From positions 62,001 through 126,000 of the forward strand of contig NZ_OCPC01000002.1 in the NCBI RefSeq assembly GCF_900220985.1: a DNA stretch of 64,000 nt, given 5' to 3'. This document shows positions 9,431 through 18,549 of the stretch, piece by piece (the first letter of the stretch is position 1; the number at the start of each line of letters is the position of its first letter). Origin of the DNA: Parahoeflea halophila. Lineage in GTDB: Bacteria; Pseudomonadota; Alphaproteobacteria; Rhizobiales; Rhizobiaceae. Under the pieces are notes generated by a model. It made no database searches. It saw only the letters and a program-made list of their open reading frames with translations, and was not told the DNA's origin. The position numbers and the translations under genes are program-made.

Positions 9431-10678
9431 ATGATTCCGACCCGCACGCTGCGTTTCCTCCCTGTTCTTCTCCTGGGTCTGTCCGGATGTCAGGATGCGC
9501 TCGATTCCGTTTCCAACAAGGTCGAACACCCGCTGCCTGCCAAGCTCGTCAACAAGATGAAGGCGCAGGACATGAGCACGCGCTCGCCGATCATGATGCG
9601 GATCTTCAAGGAAGAGGGCGTACTCGAAGTCTGGAAGCAGAAGGGCAATGGCCGCTACGACATCATCGCGTCCTACGATATCTGCAAATGGTCAGGCGAT
9701 CTTGGTCCCAAGTTCAAGGAGGGTGACCGTCAGGCGCCCGAAGGTTACTACCGGATCTATCCCCACCAGATGAATCCGAATTCGAGCTACTACCTGTCGT
9801 TCAACATGGGGTTCCCCAACAGCTACGACCGCGCACACAACCGGACCGGCTCGAACCTGATGGTGCATGGCGCCTGCTCTTCGGCCGGCTGTTACTCGAT
9901 GACCGATGAACAGGTCCTCGAGTTCTACGGTTTTGCCCGCGACGCCTTCAAGGGCGGCCAGGAATACTTTATCGTCGAGGCACTGCCTTTCCGCATGACG
10001 CCGGAAAACATGGCCAGGCATCGCGACAGCGAACATTTCGAATTCTGGAAGATGCTGAAGGTCGGCTATGACCATTTCGAACTGACCAAGCGGCCTCCGA
10101 AGGTGGAGGTCTGCGAACGCCGGTATGTCTTCAACCAGGTTCCTCAGGTCGAAAACGCCAGCTTCCAGGCCAGCGCAGCCTGCCCTCCGGCAAGCGTGCC
10201 GAGCACGCTGGCGGTTGCCAATGCCGCTTTCGAGAAGGACTGGAACCGGAACTTCATCGAGGCAGTCGCCAGGTTCGACAACGAGGAGGCCAGGCAGATC
10301 GCCGCCAATGAAGCCAAGGCTGAAGCCGAAGCCAGGCGTGCCGAGCGGGAAGCCGAAAAGGCGGCCCGGATCGCTGCCAATGAAGGGCAGTCCGCCTCGG
10401 TTCCGGTTCTCAGCCTTTTTTCGACCGGCAACCCCCTCAAGGCCCTTGCGCCCGGAACCGCACCCGCGGCACCGCCGGCCAGCCCCGCCGCCGCTGCGGT
10501 GACCGTGACCGATCAGGCGGACATTGAGGCCGGACAGGCCGCGCCGGCAGCCGCCAGCGCCGGCATTCCCGTGCCGACTCCCAATCCCGCCGTCCCGTCT
10601 CAGACCGCCAACGCAGGACAGGCGGCGCAACCGGACCAGTCCGACAAGCCGTTCTGGAAGATCTGGAGCAGCAAATGA
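9431..10678 (+). CDS. L,D-transpeptidase (YafK-like) lipoprotein
   Basis: A 415-aa predicted lipoprotein: the N-terminal MIPTRTLRFLPVLLLGLSGC ends in a lipobox with Cys20. Residues 50-200 carry a YkuD-type L,D-transpeptidase domain of the YafK kind, with the catalytic HGACSSAGCYSM motif. Such enzymes form or cut 3-3 peptidoglycan cross-links or links to outer-membrane proteins. The C-terminal 120 residues are a low-complexity Ala/Glu/Lys helix followed by an Ala/Pro-rich stretch, perhaps a flexible periplasmic spacer. I chose ATG 9431 because it puts the signal peptide at the N-terminus. It overlaps the TusA-like gene by 4 bp. Confidence 0.85.
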   Translation: MIPTRTLRFLPVLLLGLSGCQDALDSVSNKVEHPLPAKLVNKMKAQDMSTRSPIMMRIFKEEGVLEVWKQKGNGRYDIIASYDICKWSGDLGPKFKEGDRQAPEGYYRIYPHQMNPNSSYYLSFNMGFPNSYDRAHNRTGSNLMVHGACSSAGCYSMTDEQVLEFYGFARDAFKGGQEYFIVEALPFRMTPENMARHRDSEHFEFWKMLKVGYDHFELTKRPPKVEVCERRYVFNQVPQVENASFQASAACPPASVPSTLAVANAAFEKDWNRNFIEAVARFDNEEARQIAANEAKAEAEARRAEREAEKAARIAANEGQSASVPVLSLFSTGNPLKALAPGTAPAAPPASPAAAAVTVTDQADIEAGQAAPAAASAGIPVPTPNPAVPSQTANAGQAAQPDQSDKPFWKIWSSK

Positions 10679-10908
10679 GCGGCACAGACGACAGTGCGCT
10701 GGATCTCCGGGGCCTGAAATGTCCGCTTCCCGTGCTCAAGACCCGCAAGCATATGCGCGGCCTCGCCTCGGGCACCCGGCTGCGCATCGAAACCACTGAT
10801 CCGCTGGCCGTCATTGACGTGCCGCATTTCTGCCACGAGGACGGGCATCAGTTGCTCGACAGCGCCACGGTGGAGGGCGGCCATGTCTTTCTCATCGAAA
10901 AAGGCTGA
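10675..10908 (+). CDS. TusA/SirA-like sulfurtransferase
   Basis: A 77-aa TusA/SirA/YedF-family protein with the defining CPxP motif in LRGLKCPLPVLKTRK; the Cys carries a persulfide in this family (sulfur relay for tRNA thiolation, molybdenum cofactor or sulfur metabolism). It is translationally coupled (ATGA overlap) to the L,D-transpeptidase lipoprotein. It is not next to tusBCDE or rhodanese genes, so its sulfur acceptor is unknown. The first copy of the two-hairpin repeat follows 10 bp after its stop codon. Confidence 0.9.
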   Translation: MSGTDDSALDLRGLKCPLPVLKTRKHMRGLASGTRLRIETTDPLAVIDVPHFCHEDGHQLLDSATVEGGHVFLIEKG

Positions 10909-10918
10909 CCGGTTCTTC

Positions 10919-11019
10919 AGCGCCGCGCATCCGATCGGATGTGCAAAGGTCGCTGTAACACTTTGAAATCATGCATGTACGTTATCGTTCAAATGAATCC
11001 ATTTGAACGCGACATGCAT
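10919..11019. repeat. Two-hairpin intergenic repeat, copy 1
   Basis: A 100-bp element between the convergent tusA-like and cobW-like genes, ending at the cobW stop codon. Hairpin 1 is GCGCATCC-GATC-GGATGTGC (10925-10944, one G-U pair). A conserved spacer around CGCTGTAACACTTTGAAA follows, then a large palindrome at 10971-11019 whose arms contain ATGCATGT/ACATGCAT and CGTTCAAATG/CATTTGAACG. A second copy with the same layout is at 54882-54976. From memory it resembles the mosaic intergenic repeats common in Rhizobiales. Its position suggests bidirectional termination or mRNA 3'-end protection. Confidence 0.8.
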
Positions 11020-12182
11020 TAGCGCCGTGCCGGCATTCCCGGGATGGCCAGTGGATTGGCTGTCAGCGCCTCGCGGTCGGGCCGCCCCACCCCCGGCACA
11101 TTGGCGAAGGACGAGAACAGCTCCGCAACAAATCCCTCCGGCATGTCTCGCGTGATCACCACCAGCCTGGTTTCTTCCCTGGACCCCTCCGGCCAGGCCT
11201 TGAGCCGCACGGGCTCGGACATCAGCGACTGGACGGCATGCAGCACGAGCGGCCGCGACGGATCATCCGCAAGCTTGATGAGGCCCTTCATTCGCAAAAG
11301 CTTCGGCCCGTGTGCCGAGCGCACCAGGTCGAGAAACATTCCCAGCGCTTCGGGCGTGATCGGTTTTTCGAACACCAGCGAATCCGACCTGATATGCTCA
11401 TCATGCCGGTTCACATCATGGGCATGGTGATGATCGTGGCCGTGGTGATGATGGCCGCCATGACCATGTCCATGGTCTGCGTGATCTTGCTCTGTACTCA
11501 GCCACCGGGCCACATCGAGAGAGCGGCGATCGGGATCATAGGCGCCGCTGTCAAACAGGCTCTGCGCGCTGAGATCCGGCTCATCGGCCAGGAACACCCG
11601 TGACAGCGGATTGAGCGCTTCGAGACTTGTCCGCAGCGCAACGCAATTCTCGACGAGCGCAGTCTTGGACAGCACCAGCGTGTCCGCCACCGCCACCTGC
11701 CTGCGCGCTTCCTCGTGGGATTCCAGCGTCGCCATACCATTGACCGCGTCGACCACCGTGACCAGGCCCTCCAGCCGGTAGGACTGACCAAGCGCCGGAT
11801 GCCCAATCACCGACTGCATCACCGGCACCGGGTCGGCAAGGCCTGTGGTCTCGATCACCACCCGCGAAAACGGCCTGATCTTGCCAGTCTGCATCCGGTC
11901 CATCAGGTCGGCCAATGTGTCGACCAACTCGCCCCGCACCGTGCAGCACAAGCAACCATCCGACAGTTCGATCACCCCGTCGCCCGAACTCTCGACCAGC
12001 AGGTGATCGATGCCCACATCACCGAACTCATTGATGATCAGCGCCGCATCGCTGAGCCAGGGATCGCCGATCAGCCGGTTCAGCAAGGTCGTTTTCCCGG
12101 CGCCGAGGAATCCGGTCAGAATGGAAACAGGCACGCCGTTCGGGACGCTCCAGCTGCGCTCGGATTGGATTTCCGCTGTCAT
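11019..12182 (-). CDS. CobW/ZNG-family metallochaperone GTPase
   Basis: A 387-aa G3E GTPase of the CobW/COG0523 family. It has the P-loop GFLGAGKTTLLNRL, the metal-binding CxCC motif in DGCLCCTVRG, an ESSG switch and an SKTAL guanine-specificity motif. A His-rich linker (HGHGHGGHHHHGHDHHHAHD, about residues 242-261) separates it from the CobW C-terminal domain. His-rich members usually handle zinc; CobW proper serves cobalamin synthesis. No cob genes are adjacent, so a zinc-chaperone role is the better guess. I saw no clear Zur box upstream. Confidence 0.9.
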   Translation of the reverse strand: MTAEIQSERSWSVPNGVPVSILTGFLGAGKTTLLNRLIGDPWLSDAALIINEFGDVGIDHLLVESSGDGVIELSDGCLCCTVRGELVDTLADLMDRMQTGKIRPFSRVVIETTGLADPVPVMQSVIGHPALGQSYRLEGLVTVVDAVNGMATLESHEEARRQVAVADTLVLSKTALVENCVALRTSLEALNPLSRVFLADEPDLSAQSLFDSGAYDPDRRSLDVARWLSTEQDHADHGHGHGGHHHHGHDHHHAHDVNRHDEHIRSDSLVFEKPITPEALGMFLDLVRSAHGPKLLRMKGLIKLADDPSRPLVLHAVQSLMSEPVRLKAWPEGSREETRLVVITRDMPEGFVAELFSSFANVPGVGRPDREALTANPLAIPGMPARR

Positions 12183-12202
12183 GTGCAGGACTCTTTCGCA
12201 GA

Positions 12203-13396
12203 TCAGATCTGGGGGCGCGGAACCGGAATCGGAACGCCTCCCGCAAAGGGAAGCATTTCCGCAGCCTGGGCCGGCGCGGTAAAGGCCGAGGCAGCAAACG
12301 GCTCCACCTGCCCCGCCAGTATGCCGCCAGGCCGGGGTACCGGAATCGGAACCCGCGACAGCGCAACCTCGACATTGGCACGCGGCAGCCCGGCAGGAGC
12401 CTGTACCAGCCGTGGCTCGCGCTCCATCTTCGCGAGATAGGGCGAATTGAGCACGATCTTGCCCTCGTCATCTCGCCCCTCATAGCGAGCGGCGCGCGCC
12501 TCGGCGGTGCAGATCTCGCCGGAGATATCGACCACCCGGTCACGTCCGTCGCCATAGGGCGCCAGGCTCTGCAGTCTGGTGCCACCCCAGGCTGTTGTCG
12601 TCAGCGCCTTGTGCAGCAGCTCTGCCGACACCTCGGCCCGCGTCTTCTGCGAGGGCGCGCCCAGAACCACGCTGATGACCGACTTCCCGTTGCGTGTCGC
12701 CGAGGAAACCTGATTGAATCCGGAGGCGCAGATGTACCCGGTTTTCATGCCGTCGGCGCCGGCAAAGCGGCCCATCAGCAAATTGTAATTCGTGTAGTTC
12801 TTCTTGCCGGTGGTAAACCCTTCATAGCTGAAATAATGCGCGAATTCGGGAAACTCGCGTTTCAGCGCGACCGCCAGCAGTGCCATGTCGCGCGCGGTCG
12901 TGTACTGACCGTCGCCGGGCAAGCCGTGGGGATTGATGAAGCGTGTCGAATTCATGCCAAGCTGCCGCGCGGCCGCGTTCATGTCGGCGACAAAGGCTTC
13001 CTCGGTCCCCGACACGGCTTCGCCGATGGCCACGGCGACATCGTTGGCCGATTTGACCATCAGATATTTTAGCGCCGAATCGAGCGGGAACCGCTCTCCA
13101 GGCTTGAAATACATCTTGCTCGGCGGCTCCTTGGCCGCTTGAACCGACATGGTAACCGGCGTCTGCATGCTCATCCGGCCGGCCTTGACCGCCTTGAAGA
13201 CCACGTAGATCGTCATCAGCTTGGTCAGCGACGCCGGATACCAGCGCTGGAACGCCTCCTCGTGTTCGATCACACGGCCCGATCCCACATCCACGGCGAT
13301 CACCGGATTGGCTGACGCGCCACCTGGAAACATGGCCGCAAGAGTTGCGATCGCCACTCCGGCGACCATCTGGCGCGATTGTAACTTCAAGCTCAT
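12203..13396 (-). CDS. D-alanyl-D-alanine carboxypeptidase (class A low-molecular-weight PBP)
   Basis: A 397-aa periplasmic penicillin-binding protein that trims the terminal D-Ala from peptidoglycan pentapeptides. It has a signal peptide (hydrophobic stretch VAGVAIATLAAMFPGGASA). The three active-site motifs of the SxxK peptidases are present: SLTK, SAND and KTG in DGMKTGYICASGFN. The C-terminal region contains repeated short RVPIPVPRP-type segments (proline-rich) instead of the usual amphipathic anchor helix. It lies 20 bp downstream of the CobW-like start on the same strand side, oriented tail-to-head with it. Confidence 0.92.
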   Translation of the reverse strand: MSLKLQSRQMVAGVAIATLAAMFPGGASANPVIAVDVGSGRVIEHEEAFQRWYPASLTKLMTIYVVFKAVKAGRMSMQTPVTMSVQAAKEPPSKMYFKPGERFPLDSALKYLMVKSANDVAVAIGEAVSGTEEAFVADMNAAARQLGMNSTRFINPHGLPGDGQYTTARDMALLAVALKREFPEFAHYFSYEGFTTGKKNYTNYNLLMGRFAGADGMKTGYICASGFNQVSSATRNGKSVISVVLGAPSQKTRAEVSAELLHKALTTTAWGGTRLQSLAPYGDGRDRVVDISGEICTAEARAARYEGRDDEGKIVLNSPYLAKMEREPRLVQAPAGLPRANVEVALSRVPIPVPRPGGILAGQVEPFAASAFTAPAQAAEMLPFAGGVPIPVPRPQI

Positions 13397-13595
13397 TCCC
13401 GGCTTCCGATTTTCCAGTTTCCAACGGTGTTCGATGCAAATTCAACGATTGGCACGATGCCCGCGTCTGCCAACGCGCCGCTTTTCGCTCGTCACGGTCT
13501 CCTACTTAGCCTATATGGCAGTCAGATGGCAAAAGGCGACACCAAGTTATACCCGTTTGCCCGACATAACGATCACCAAGCCACAGAGGTGTAAA

Positions 13596-14762
13596 ATGCA
13601 GCTTGTCGAAGACGTTGTCTCCATGAAGGATGAAGTCGCGCAATGGCGCCGGACGCTTCACGCCGACCCCGAACTGCTGTTTGACGTGCACAACACCGCA
13701 GCCTTCGTCGCCGAAAAGCTCAAGTCCTTCGGATGCGACGAAGTCGTCACCGGCATTGGCCGCACCGGCGTTGTCGGCATCATCCACGGCCGTCCCGGCG
13801 GCAACGGGCCGGCCATCGGCCTGCGCGCCGATATGGACGCTCTTCCGATCAACGAGATCACCGGTGTTCCCTGGGCCTCGCGAACCCCCGGCAAGATGCA
13901 TGCCTGCGGCCATGACGGCCACACCGCAATGCTTCTGGGCGCCGCACGCCATCTTGCGGCAACCCGCAATTTCACCGGCTCCGTGGCGGTGATCTTCCAG
14001 CCTGCCGAAGAAGGCGGTGGCGGCGGCCGTGAGATGGTCAATGACGGCATGATGGAGCGTTTCGGCATCACCAAGGTCTTCGGCATGCACAATCTGCCAG
14101 GCCTGCCGGTCGGCGAATTCGCCATCTGCAAGGGCCCGATCATGGCTGCGACCGACATCTTCGATGTCACCATCACCGGACGCGGCGGCCATGCAGCCAT
14201 GCCGCACCAGACCATCGATCCTATTGTGGCAGGCTCCGCTGTTGTCACGGCGCTGCAGTCGATCGCTTCGCGCAACGCCGACCCGCTCGCCTCGGTGGTG
14301 GTCTCGGTCACCAAGTTCATCGCCGGCTCGGCCTACAACGTCATTCCCGACAAAGTGGAGATGGCCGGCACCGTCCGCACCCTGTCGCCTGAAATGCGCG
14401 ACATGGCCGAGACCCGGATCGGTGAGATCGTCCGCAGCGTCGCCGCAGCCCATGGCGCTGAAGGCAGCTTCAACTACATCCGCAACTATCCCGTCACCTT
14501 CAACCATGCCGACGAGACCGATTTCGCCGCCGACATCGCAGAAAGCGTCGCCGGGGAGGGCAAGGTCGAACGCCAGCAGCCTCCGACCATGGGCGGCGAG
14601 GATTTCTCCTTCATGCTCGAGGCCCGGCCCGGCGCCTTCATTTTCATGGGCAATGGCGACACCGCGAGCCTGCACCACCCTGCCTACGACTTCAACGACG
14701 ACGCCATCCCCGTCGGCGTCTCCTACTGGGTGAAGCTCGCCGAAAAGGCGCTCGCCGCCTGA
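13596..14762 (+). CDS. M20 family amidohydrolase (hippurate/N-acyl amino acid hydrolase type)
   Basis: A 388-aa zinc or cobalt amidohydrolase of peptidase family M20D. Metal-binding motifs are visible: MHACGHDGHTAML (His, Asp), PAEEGGGGG (Glu) and a late His in LHHPAYDFND. Relatives hydrolyse N-acyl amino acids, hippurate or indole-3-acetyl amino acids. The start at ATG 13596 gives the usual MxLVEDV...WRRTLH N-terminus. It is divergent from the carboxypeptidase gene, with a 199-bp promoter region between them, and is followed by tRNA-Arg. The substrate cannot be assigned. Confidence 0.9.
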   Translation: MQLVEDVVSMKDEVAQWRRTLHADPELLFDVHNTAAFVAEKLKSFGCDEVVTGIGRTGVVGIIHGRPGGNGPAIGLRADMDALPINEITGVPWASRTPGKMHACGHDGHTAMLLGAARHLAATRNFTGSVAVIFQPAEEGGGGGREMVNDGMMERFGITKVFGMHNLPGLPVGEFAICKGPIMAATDIFDVTITGRGGHAAMPHQTIDPIVAGSAVVTALQSIASRNADPLASVVVSVTKFIAGSAYNVIPDKVEMAGTVRTLSPEMRDMAETRIGEIVRSVAAAHGAEGSFNYIRNYPVTFNHADETDFAADIAESVAGEGKVERQQPPTMGGEDFSFMLEARPGAFIFMGNGDTASLHHPAYDFNDDAIPVGVSYWVKLAEKALAA

Positions 14763-14847
14763 CCGGCGATCCCGCACCGGAAGATGACAACCGGATGGTT
14801 CTTCGTATTGAAGAGCCACCCGGTTTTCTGTATGCACTCTCTCGCGT

Positions 14848-14923
14848 GGTCCCGTAGCTCAGGGGATAGAGCACAGGATTCCTAATCCTGGTGTCGCAGG
14901 TTCGAATCCTGCCGGGATCACCA
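14848..14923 (+). tRNA. tRNA-Arg (anticodon CCU), CCA encoded
   Basis: A complete cloverleaf can be drawn. The acceptor stem GGTCCCG pairs with CGGGATC (one G-U). The D arm is GCTC-AGGGGATA-GAGC. The anticodon stem CAGGA/TCCTG encloses the loop TTCCTAA with anticodon CCT. The T arm GCAGG-TTCGAAT-CCTGC follows, then discriminator A and an encoded CCA. It reads the AGG arginine codon. No duplicated 3'-end sequence typical of an integration site was seen nearby. Confidence 0.97.
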
Positions 14924-14952
14924 ATCTCCACGCTTTGCCTACGTGTCATGCC

Positions 14953-16173
14953 TCACGCCGGCACCGCATCCCCGCGCCGGGACCGGGACTTGATGAGGAT
15001 CATCATCATGAGGCCGATATTGAGGAAGTTCCAGGCGATGCCGTTCAGGAAGGCGGCCCGGTAAGACCCGGTCAGGTCGTAGATCCAGCCTGACATCCAG
15101 CCTCCGAGCGCCATGCCCACGATGGTTGCCATGATGACGAAACCGACCCGCGCGCCGGCTTCCTTCGCAGGCATATATTCCCGCACCACCAGCGCATAGC
15201 TCGGCACGATCCCGCCCTGCGACAGGCCGAAGATCAGGCTGACGATGTAAAGCGGCGCCAGCCCGTCAAACGGCAGGTACAGAAACAGCGCGATGCATTG
15301 CAGCGTCGATCCGATCAGAAGCGTGATCACCCCGCCCAGCCGGTCGGCGACCAGCCCCGAGATCAGCCGCGAAACAACGCCGCCCATCAGCATCAGCGAC
15401 AGCATCTCGGCGCCCACCGTCGGGCCGTAGCCGAGATCGGCGCAGTAGGAGACGATATGGACCTGCGGCATCGACATCGCCACGCAGCAGCCGATCCCGG
15501 CAAGGCCCAGCATCCATTGCAGCGCTGTGGGCGAAAACTGCACCGAACGCGCATTGCTGAGCGACATCCGGTTGGCATGCGCCGTGGCTTCTTCGGGAAC
15601 CCGGGTTCGCAACAGCAGCGACAACGGGATGATCAGAACCACCGGTACGATGGCCAGCACCAGATAGGCGGTGCGCCAGCCATGTTCGCTCAGCACGCCG
15701 CTCAAAAGCAGCGGCCAGATCGCGCCCGACAGGTAATTGCCGCTGGCCGCGATCGCCACCGCGATGCCGCGCCGCCGGTAAAACCAGTGCGAGATATCCG
15801 CAATCAGCGGGCCGAACCCCACTGCCGTTCCAAAGCCGATGACAAACTGCATCAGCGACAGTGCCACAATCGATCCGCTGACCGCCGCAAGCCCGAAGCC
15901 TGCCGCCATGGTCAGCGCGGAACCGATCAGGGCGGCGGTGACACCGAACCGGTCGACCGCCCGCCCGATCACCAGATTTCCAAGCGCAAAGCCAACCATG
16001 GTCAGGGTATAGGGCAGCGCCGCGTCGGCGCGGGCGACGGCGAATTCCGCCTGCACCGCCGGCATGATGACGATGATCGACCACATGCCGACATTGCCGA
16101 GCACGGCAATTGCCAGCGTGATGCCAAGCCGTGTCCAGGAATAGCGGCTGTCGAGGGTTTCAGACTCACTCAT
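14953..16173 (-). CDS. Major facilitator superfamily transporter
   Basis: A protein of about 406 aa with roughly 12 hydrophobic segments and the MFS layout of two six-helix halves; GFALGNLVIGRAVDRFG is the loop 2-3 signature. It resembles the oxalate/formate and monocarboxylate antiporter branch in general appearance, but the substrate is unknown. I prefer ATG 16173 over a TTG seven codons upstream. It is convergent with tRNA-Arg and divergent from the dehydrogenase gene at 16334. Confidence 0.85.
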   Translation of the reverse strand: MSESETLDSRYSWTRLGITLAIAVLGNVGMWSIIVIMPAVQAEFAVARADAALPYTLTMVGFALGNLVIGRAVDRFGVTAALIGSALTMAAGFGLAAVSGSIVALSLMQFVIGFGTAVGFGPLIADISHWFYRRRGIAVAIAASGNYLSGAIWPLLLSGVLSEHGWRTAYLVLAIVPVVLIIPLSLLLRTRVPEEATAHANRMSLSNARSVQFSPTALQWMLGLAGIGCCVAMSMPQVHIVSYCADLGYGPTVGAEMLSLMLMGGVVSRLISGLVADRLGGVITLLIGSTLQCIALFLYLPFDGLAPLYIVSLIFGLSQGGIVPSYALVVREYMPAKEAGARVGFVIMATIVGMALGGWMSGWIYDLTGSYRAAFLNGIAWNFLNIGLMMMILIKSRSRRGDAVPA

Positions 16174-16333
16174 GCCGCGCACGTTATGGGGCAAATCGAT
16201 GATTGTATAGGCAATTGCGCTCGGTGACGCTGACGGCGATGTTGACGGCTTGGTCCGCTATTGGAAATTGCCACGCGGCTTTCACCCCTGTACTGCTTGC
16301 CCGCAAGATCGACCGCGGAGGAGGACACCGGAC

Positions 16334-17227
16334 ATGAAGACAAAGATTGCATTTCTCGGCACCGGATTGATGGGCCTGCCGATGGCGCGGCGACTGCTCG
16401 GTGCCGGTTACCAGCTAACGGTCTGGAACCGGGACCAATCGAAAGCCCGGCCGCTTGAAGCCGGAGGCGCGCACCTGGCAGCCAGTGCTGCCGAGGCGGT
16501 GAAAGACGCCACCCACGTCATCACTATGCTGACCGATGGCGATGTCGTCGAGAACGTCCTGTTCGCAACCGGCGTTGCCGAAGCGCTGAGCCGCGGCGTC
16601 ATTGTCATCGACATGAGTTCGATCCAGCCACGCCAAGCCCGCGCCCATGCCGATCGCCTGTCCGCGCTGGGTATCTTCCACCTCGATGCGCCGGTGAGTG
16701 GCGGCACAGGGGGAGCCGAAGCCGGTACACTGGCCATCATGGCTGGCGGCGACGAGCAGGTGTTCGAGGATGCCAAATCCGTGCTCGCGCCGATGGGGCG
16801 CGCCATCCGCGTCGGCCCCAGCGGCGCAGGCCAGCTTGCCAAGCTCGCCAACCAGGCCATTGTCGCCATCGCTATCGGCGCGGTCTCAGAAGCAACACTG
16901 CTGGTTTCGGAAGGCGGCGGCGACCTGGCGGCTTTCCGCGCAGCCCTTGCCGGCGGCTTTGCCGATTCGACCATCCTGCAGGTGCATGGTCAGCGGATGC
17001 AGCAAGACGACTTCGTCGCCCGCGGCCGTGCTTCGGTGCAGATCAAGGATCTCGACAATGTGCTCATCGAGGCCCGCAGCCTCGGCATCAGGCTACCGAT
17101 GGTTGAGGCTGTGCGTGACCGTTTCGTACGGCTGGTCGAAGAGCTGGATGGCGGCGATCTTGACCATTCTGCCCTGTTTGTCGAATTGCTTGATCTCAAC
17201 GGGCGGTCTAGAAGTCCGCTCGCCTGA
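16334..17227 (+). CDS. NAD(P)-dependent beta-hydroxyacid dehydrogenase (GarR/MmsB-like)
   Basis: A 297-aa enzyme of the 3-hydroxyisobutyrate/tartronate-semialdehyde reductase family. It has the N-terminal dinucleotide fold GTGLMGLPMARRL, the substrate motif DAPVSGGTGGAEAGTL and the catalytic Lys in GQLAKLANQ. The SGG substrate loop is that of carboxylate-binding members, not the altered loop of the sulfolactaldehyde reductase YihU, so I do not assign it to the sulfonate pathway. The start is ATG 16334. It is monocistronic, followed by dxr about 120 bp later. Confidence 0.86.
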   Translation: MKTKIAFLGTGLMGLPMARRLLGAGYQLTVWNRDQSKARPLEAGGAHLAASAAEAVKDATHVITMLTDGDVVENVLFATGVAEALSRGVIVIDMSSIQPRQARAHADRLSALGIFHLDAPVSGGTGGAEAGTLAIMAGGDEQVFEDAKSVLAPMGRAIRVGPSGAGQLAKLANQAIVAIAIGAVSEATLLVSEGGGDLAAFRAALAGGFADSTILQVHGQRMQQDDFVARGRASVQIKDLDNVLIEARSLGIRLPMVEAVRDRFVRLVEELDGGDLDHSALFVELLDLNGRSRSPLA

Positions 17228-17349
17228 GCCACGCCCGGACAGCCAGATCAGAAAGTGTCCTACTGTCCTGATGAACTGACCAACCGGGTGCGAGGCCATC
17301 CGGCAATTCAGGCGGCTCGACCGCAAACTCCAAGTTCCGATTGCAAGCC

Positions 17350-18537
17350 ATGAACAGCTGCCCAGAGACATCCAAACGCCGCATCTCGATCCTCGGATCC
17401 ACCGGTTCCATCGGCTGCAACACGCTTGATGTCATGACCCATCTCGGTGGCCGCGAGGCGTTTGACGTACCCGCAATTACCGGCATGGGCAATATCGAGC
17501 TGTTGGCAGCCCAGGCGCGGCAGACCGGCGCGAAATTCGCCGTCACCGCCGACCCCGCACGCTATGACGATCTCAAATCCGCCCTTGCCGGAACCGGTAT
17601 TGAGGTCGGTGCCGGGCCTTCGGCTCTGATCGAGGCCGGCGCGCGCGAAACCGATCTGCTGATGGCCGGCATTGTCGGCATTGCCGGTCTCGCCCCGACC
17701 CTGGCGGCAGTGGCCCAGGGCGCGGATATCGCACTTGCCAACAAGGAATGCCTGGTTTCCGCCGGCGACCTGTTCCAGGACGCCATTGACAGCGGCGGCG
17801 GTAAGTTGCTGCCGGTCGACAGCGAGCACAACGCCATCTTCCAGGTGCTGGAACAGGACCAGCGCCATGCCGTCGACCGCATCATCCTGACCGCATCGGG
17901 TGGCCCGTTCCGCGATTTCACCCGCGACCAGATGGCCGCCGTCACGCCGGAAACCGCGGCCGCCCATCCCAACTGGTCGATGGGTCTGAAGATCTCCATC
18001 GACAGCGCCTCGATGTTCAACAAGGCGCTCGAGATGATCGAGGCGCGGCATCTCTTCGGCATGCGGCCCGACCAGATCGAGGTAATCGTGCATCCGCAAT
18101 CGATCATCCATTCCATGGTCGGCTACAGCGACGGTTCTGTCCTCGCCCAGCTCGGCGCGCCCGACATGCGCCACGCCATCGGCTACGCCATTGCCCATCC
18201 AAGGCGCGCCGGCCTGCCGGTCGAACGGCTCGATTTCGCCAGGCTGGCGAAGCTCGAGTTCTACGCCCCCGACGAGGCTCGCTTCCCTGCCCTTGGCCTC
18301 GCCCGCACCGCCATGCAGCGCGGCGGGCTTCAGGGCGCGGTGCTCAACGGCGCCAAGGAGATCGCACTGGAGGCGTTCATCAACGGCAAGCTCGGGTTTC
18401 TACAAATGGCCGACATCGTCGCCACCACAATGGACAAGCTCGATGATGGCCGCGTGGCGCACTCGATTGAAGATGTCTATGCGGCCGACCGGGACGCCCG
18501 TGACGTGGCGGCTTCGCTCCTACGCCAGTCCGACTGA
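17350..18537 (+). CDS. dxr: 1-deoxy-D-xylulose-5-phosphate reductoisomerase
   Basis: DXR (395 aa) catalyses the committed step of the MEP isoprenoid pathway, DXP to MEP, with NADPH. The NADPH-binding ILGSTGSIGCNTLDV is at the N-terminus, followed by NKECLVSAG, the metal-site VDSEHNAIFQ, the flexible-loop region ASGGPFRDF and MGLKISIDSASMFNKALE. The start is ATG 17350; a TTG 9 bp upstream is an alternative. It is not in the usual cdsA-dxr-rseP cluster; some Rhizobiales carry such a stand-alone dxr. Confidence 0.95.
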   Translation: MNSCPETSKRRISILGSTGSIGCNTLDVMTHLGGREAFDVPAITGMGNIELLAAQARQTGAKFAVTADPARYDDLKSALAGTGIEVGAGPSALIEAGARETDLLMAGIVGIAGLAPTLAAVAQGADIALANKECLVSAGDLFQDAIDSGGGKLLPVDSEHNAIFQVLEQDQRHAVDRIILTASGGPFRDFTRDQMAAVTPETAAAHPNWSMGLKISIDSASMFNKALEMIEARHLFGMRPDQIEVIVHPQSIIHSMVGYSDGSVLAQLGAPDMRHAIGYAIAHPRRAGLPVERLDFARLAKLEFYAPDEARFPALGLARTAMQRGGLQGAVLNGAKEIALEAFINGKLGFLQMADIVATTMDKLDDGRVAHSIEDVYAADRDARDVAASLLRQSD

Positions 18538-18549
18538 CTCAATTGAAAA

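Noticed and set aside
10971-11019. Palindrome near cobW as a Zur or other regulator operator
   Set aside because: It lies at the 3' end of cobW, not at a promoter, and belongs to a repeat also found at 54.9 kb.
14848-14923. tRNA-Arg as an integration site of a genomic island
   Set aside because: No integrase gene next to it and no repeated 3' tRNA segment was seen; xerD at 7.1 kb is the housekeeping recombinase.
16334-17227. Beta-hydroxyacid dehydrogenase as the sulfolactaldehyde reductase YihU
   Set aside because: It keeps the carboxylate-type SGG substrate loop and is distant from the sulfonate cluster without the operator.
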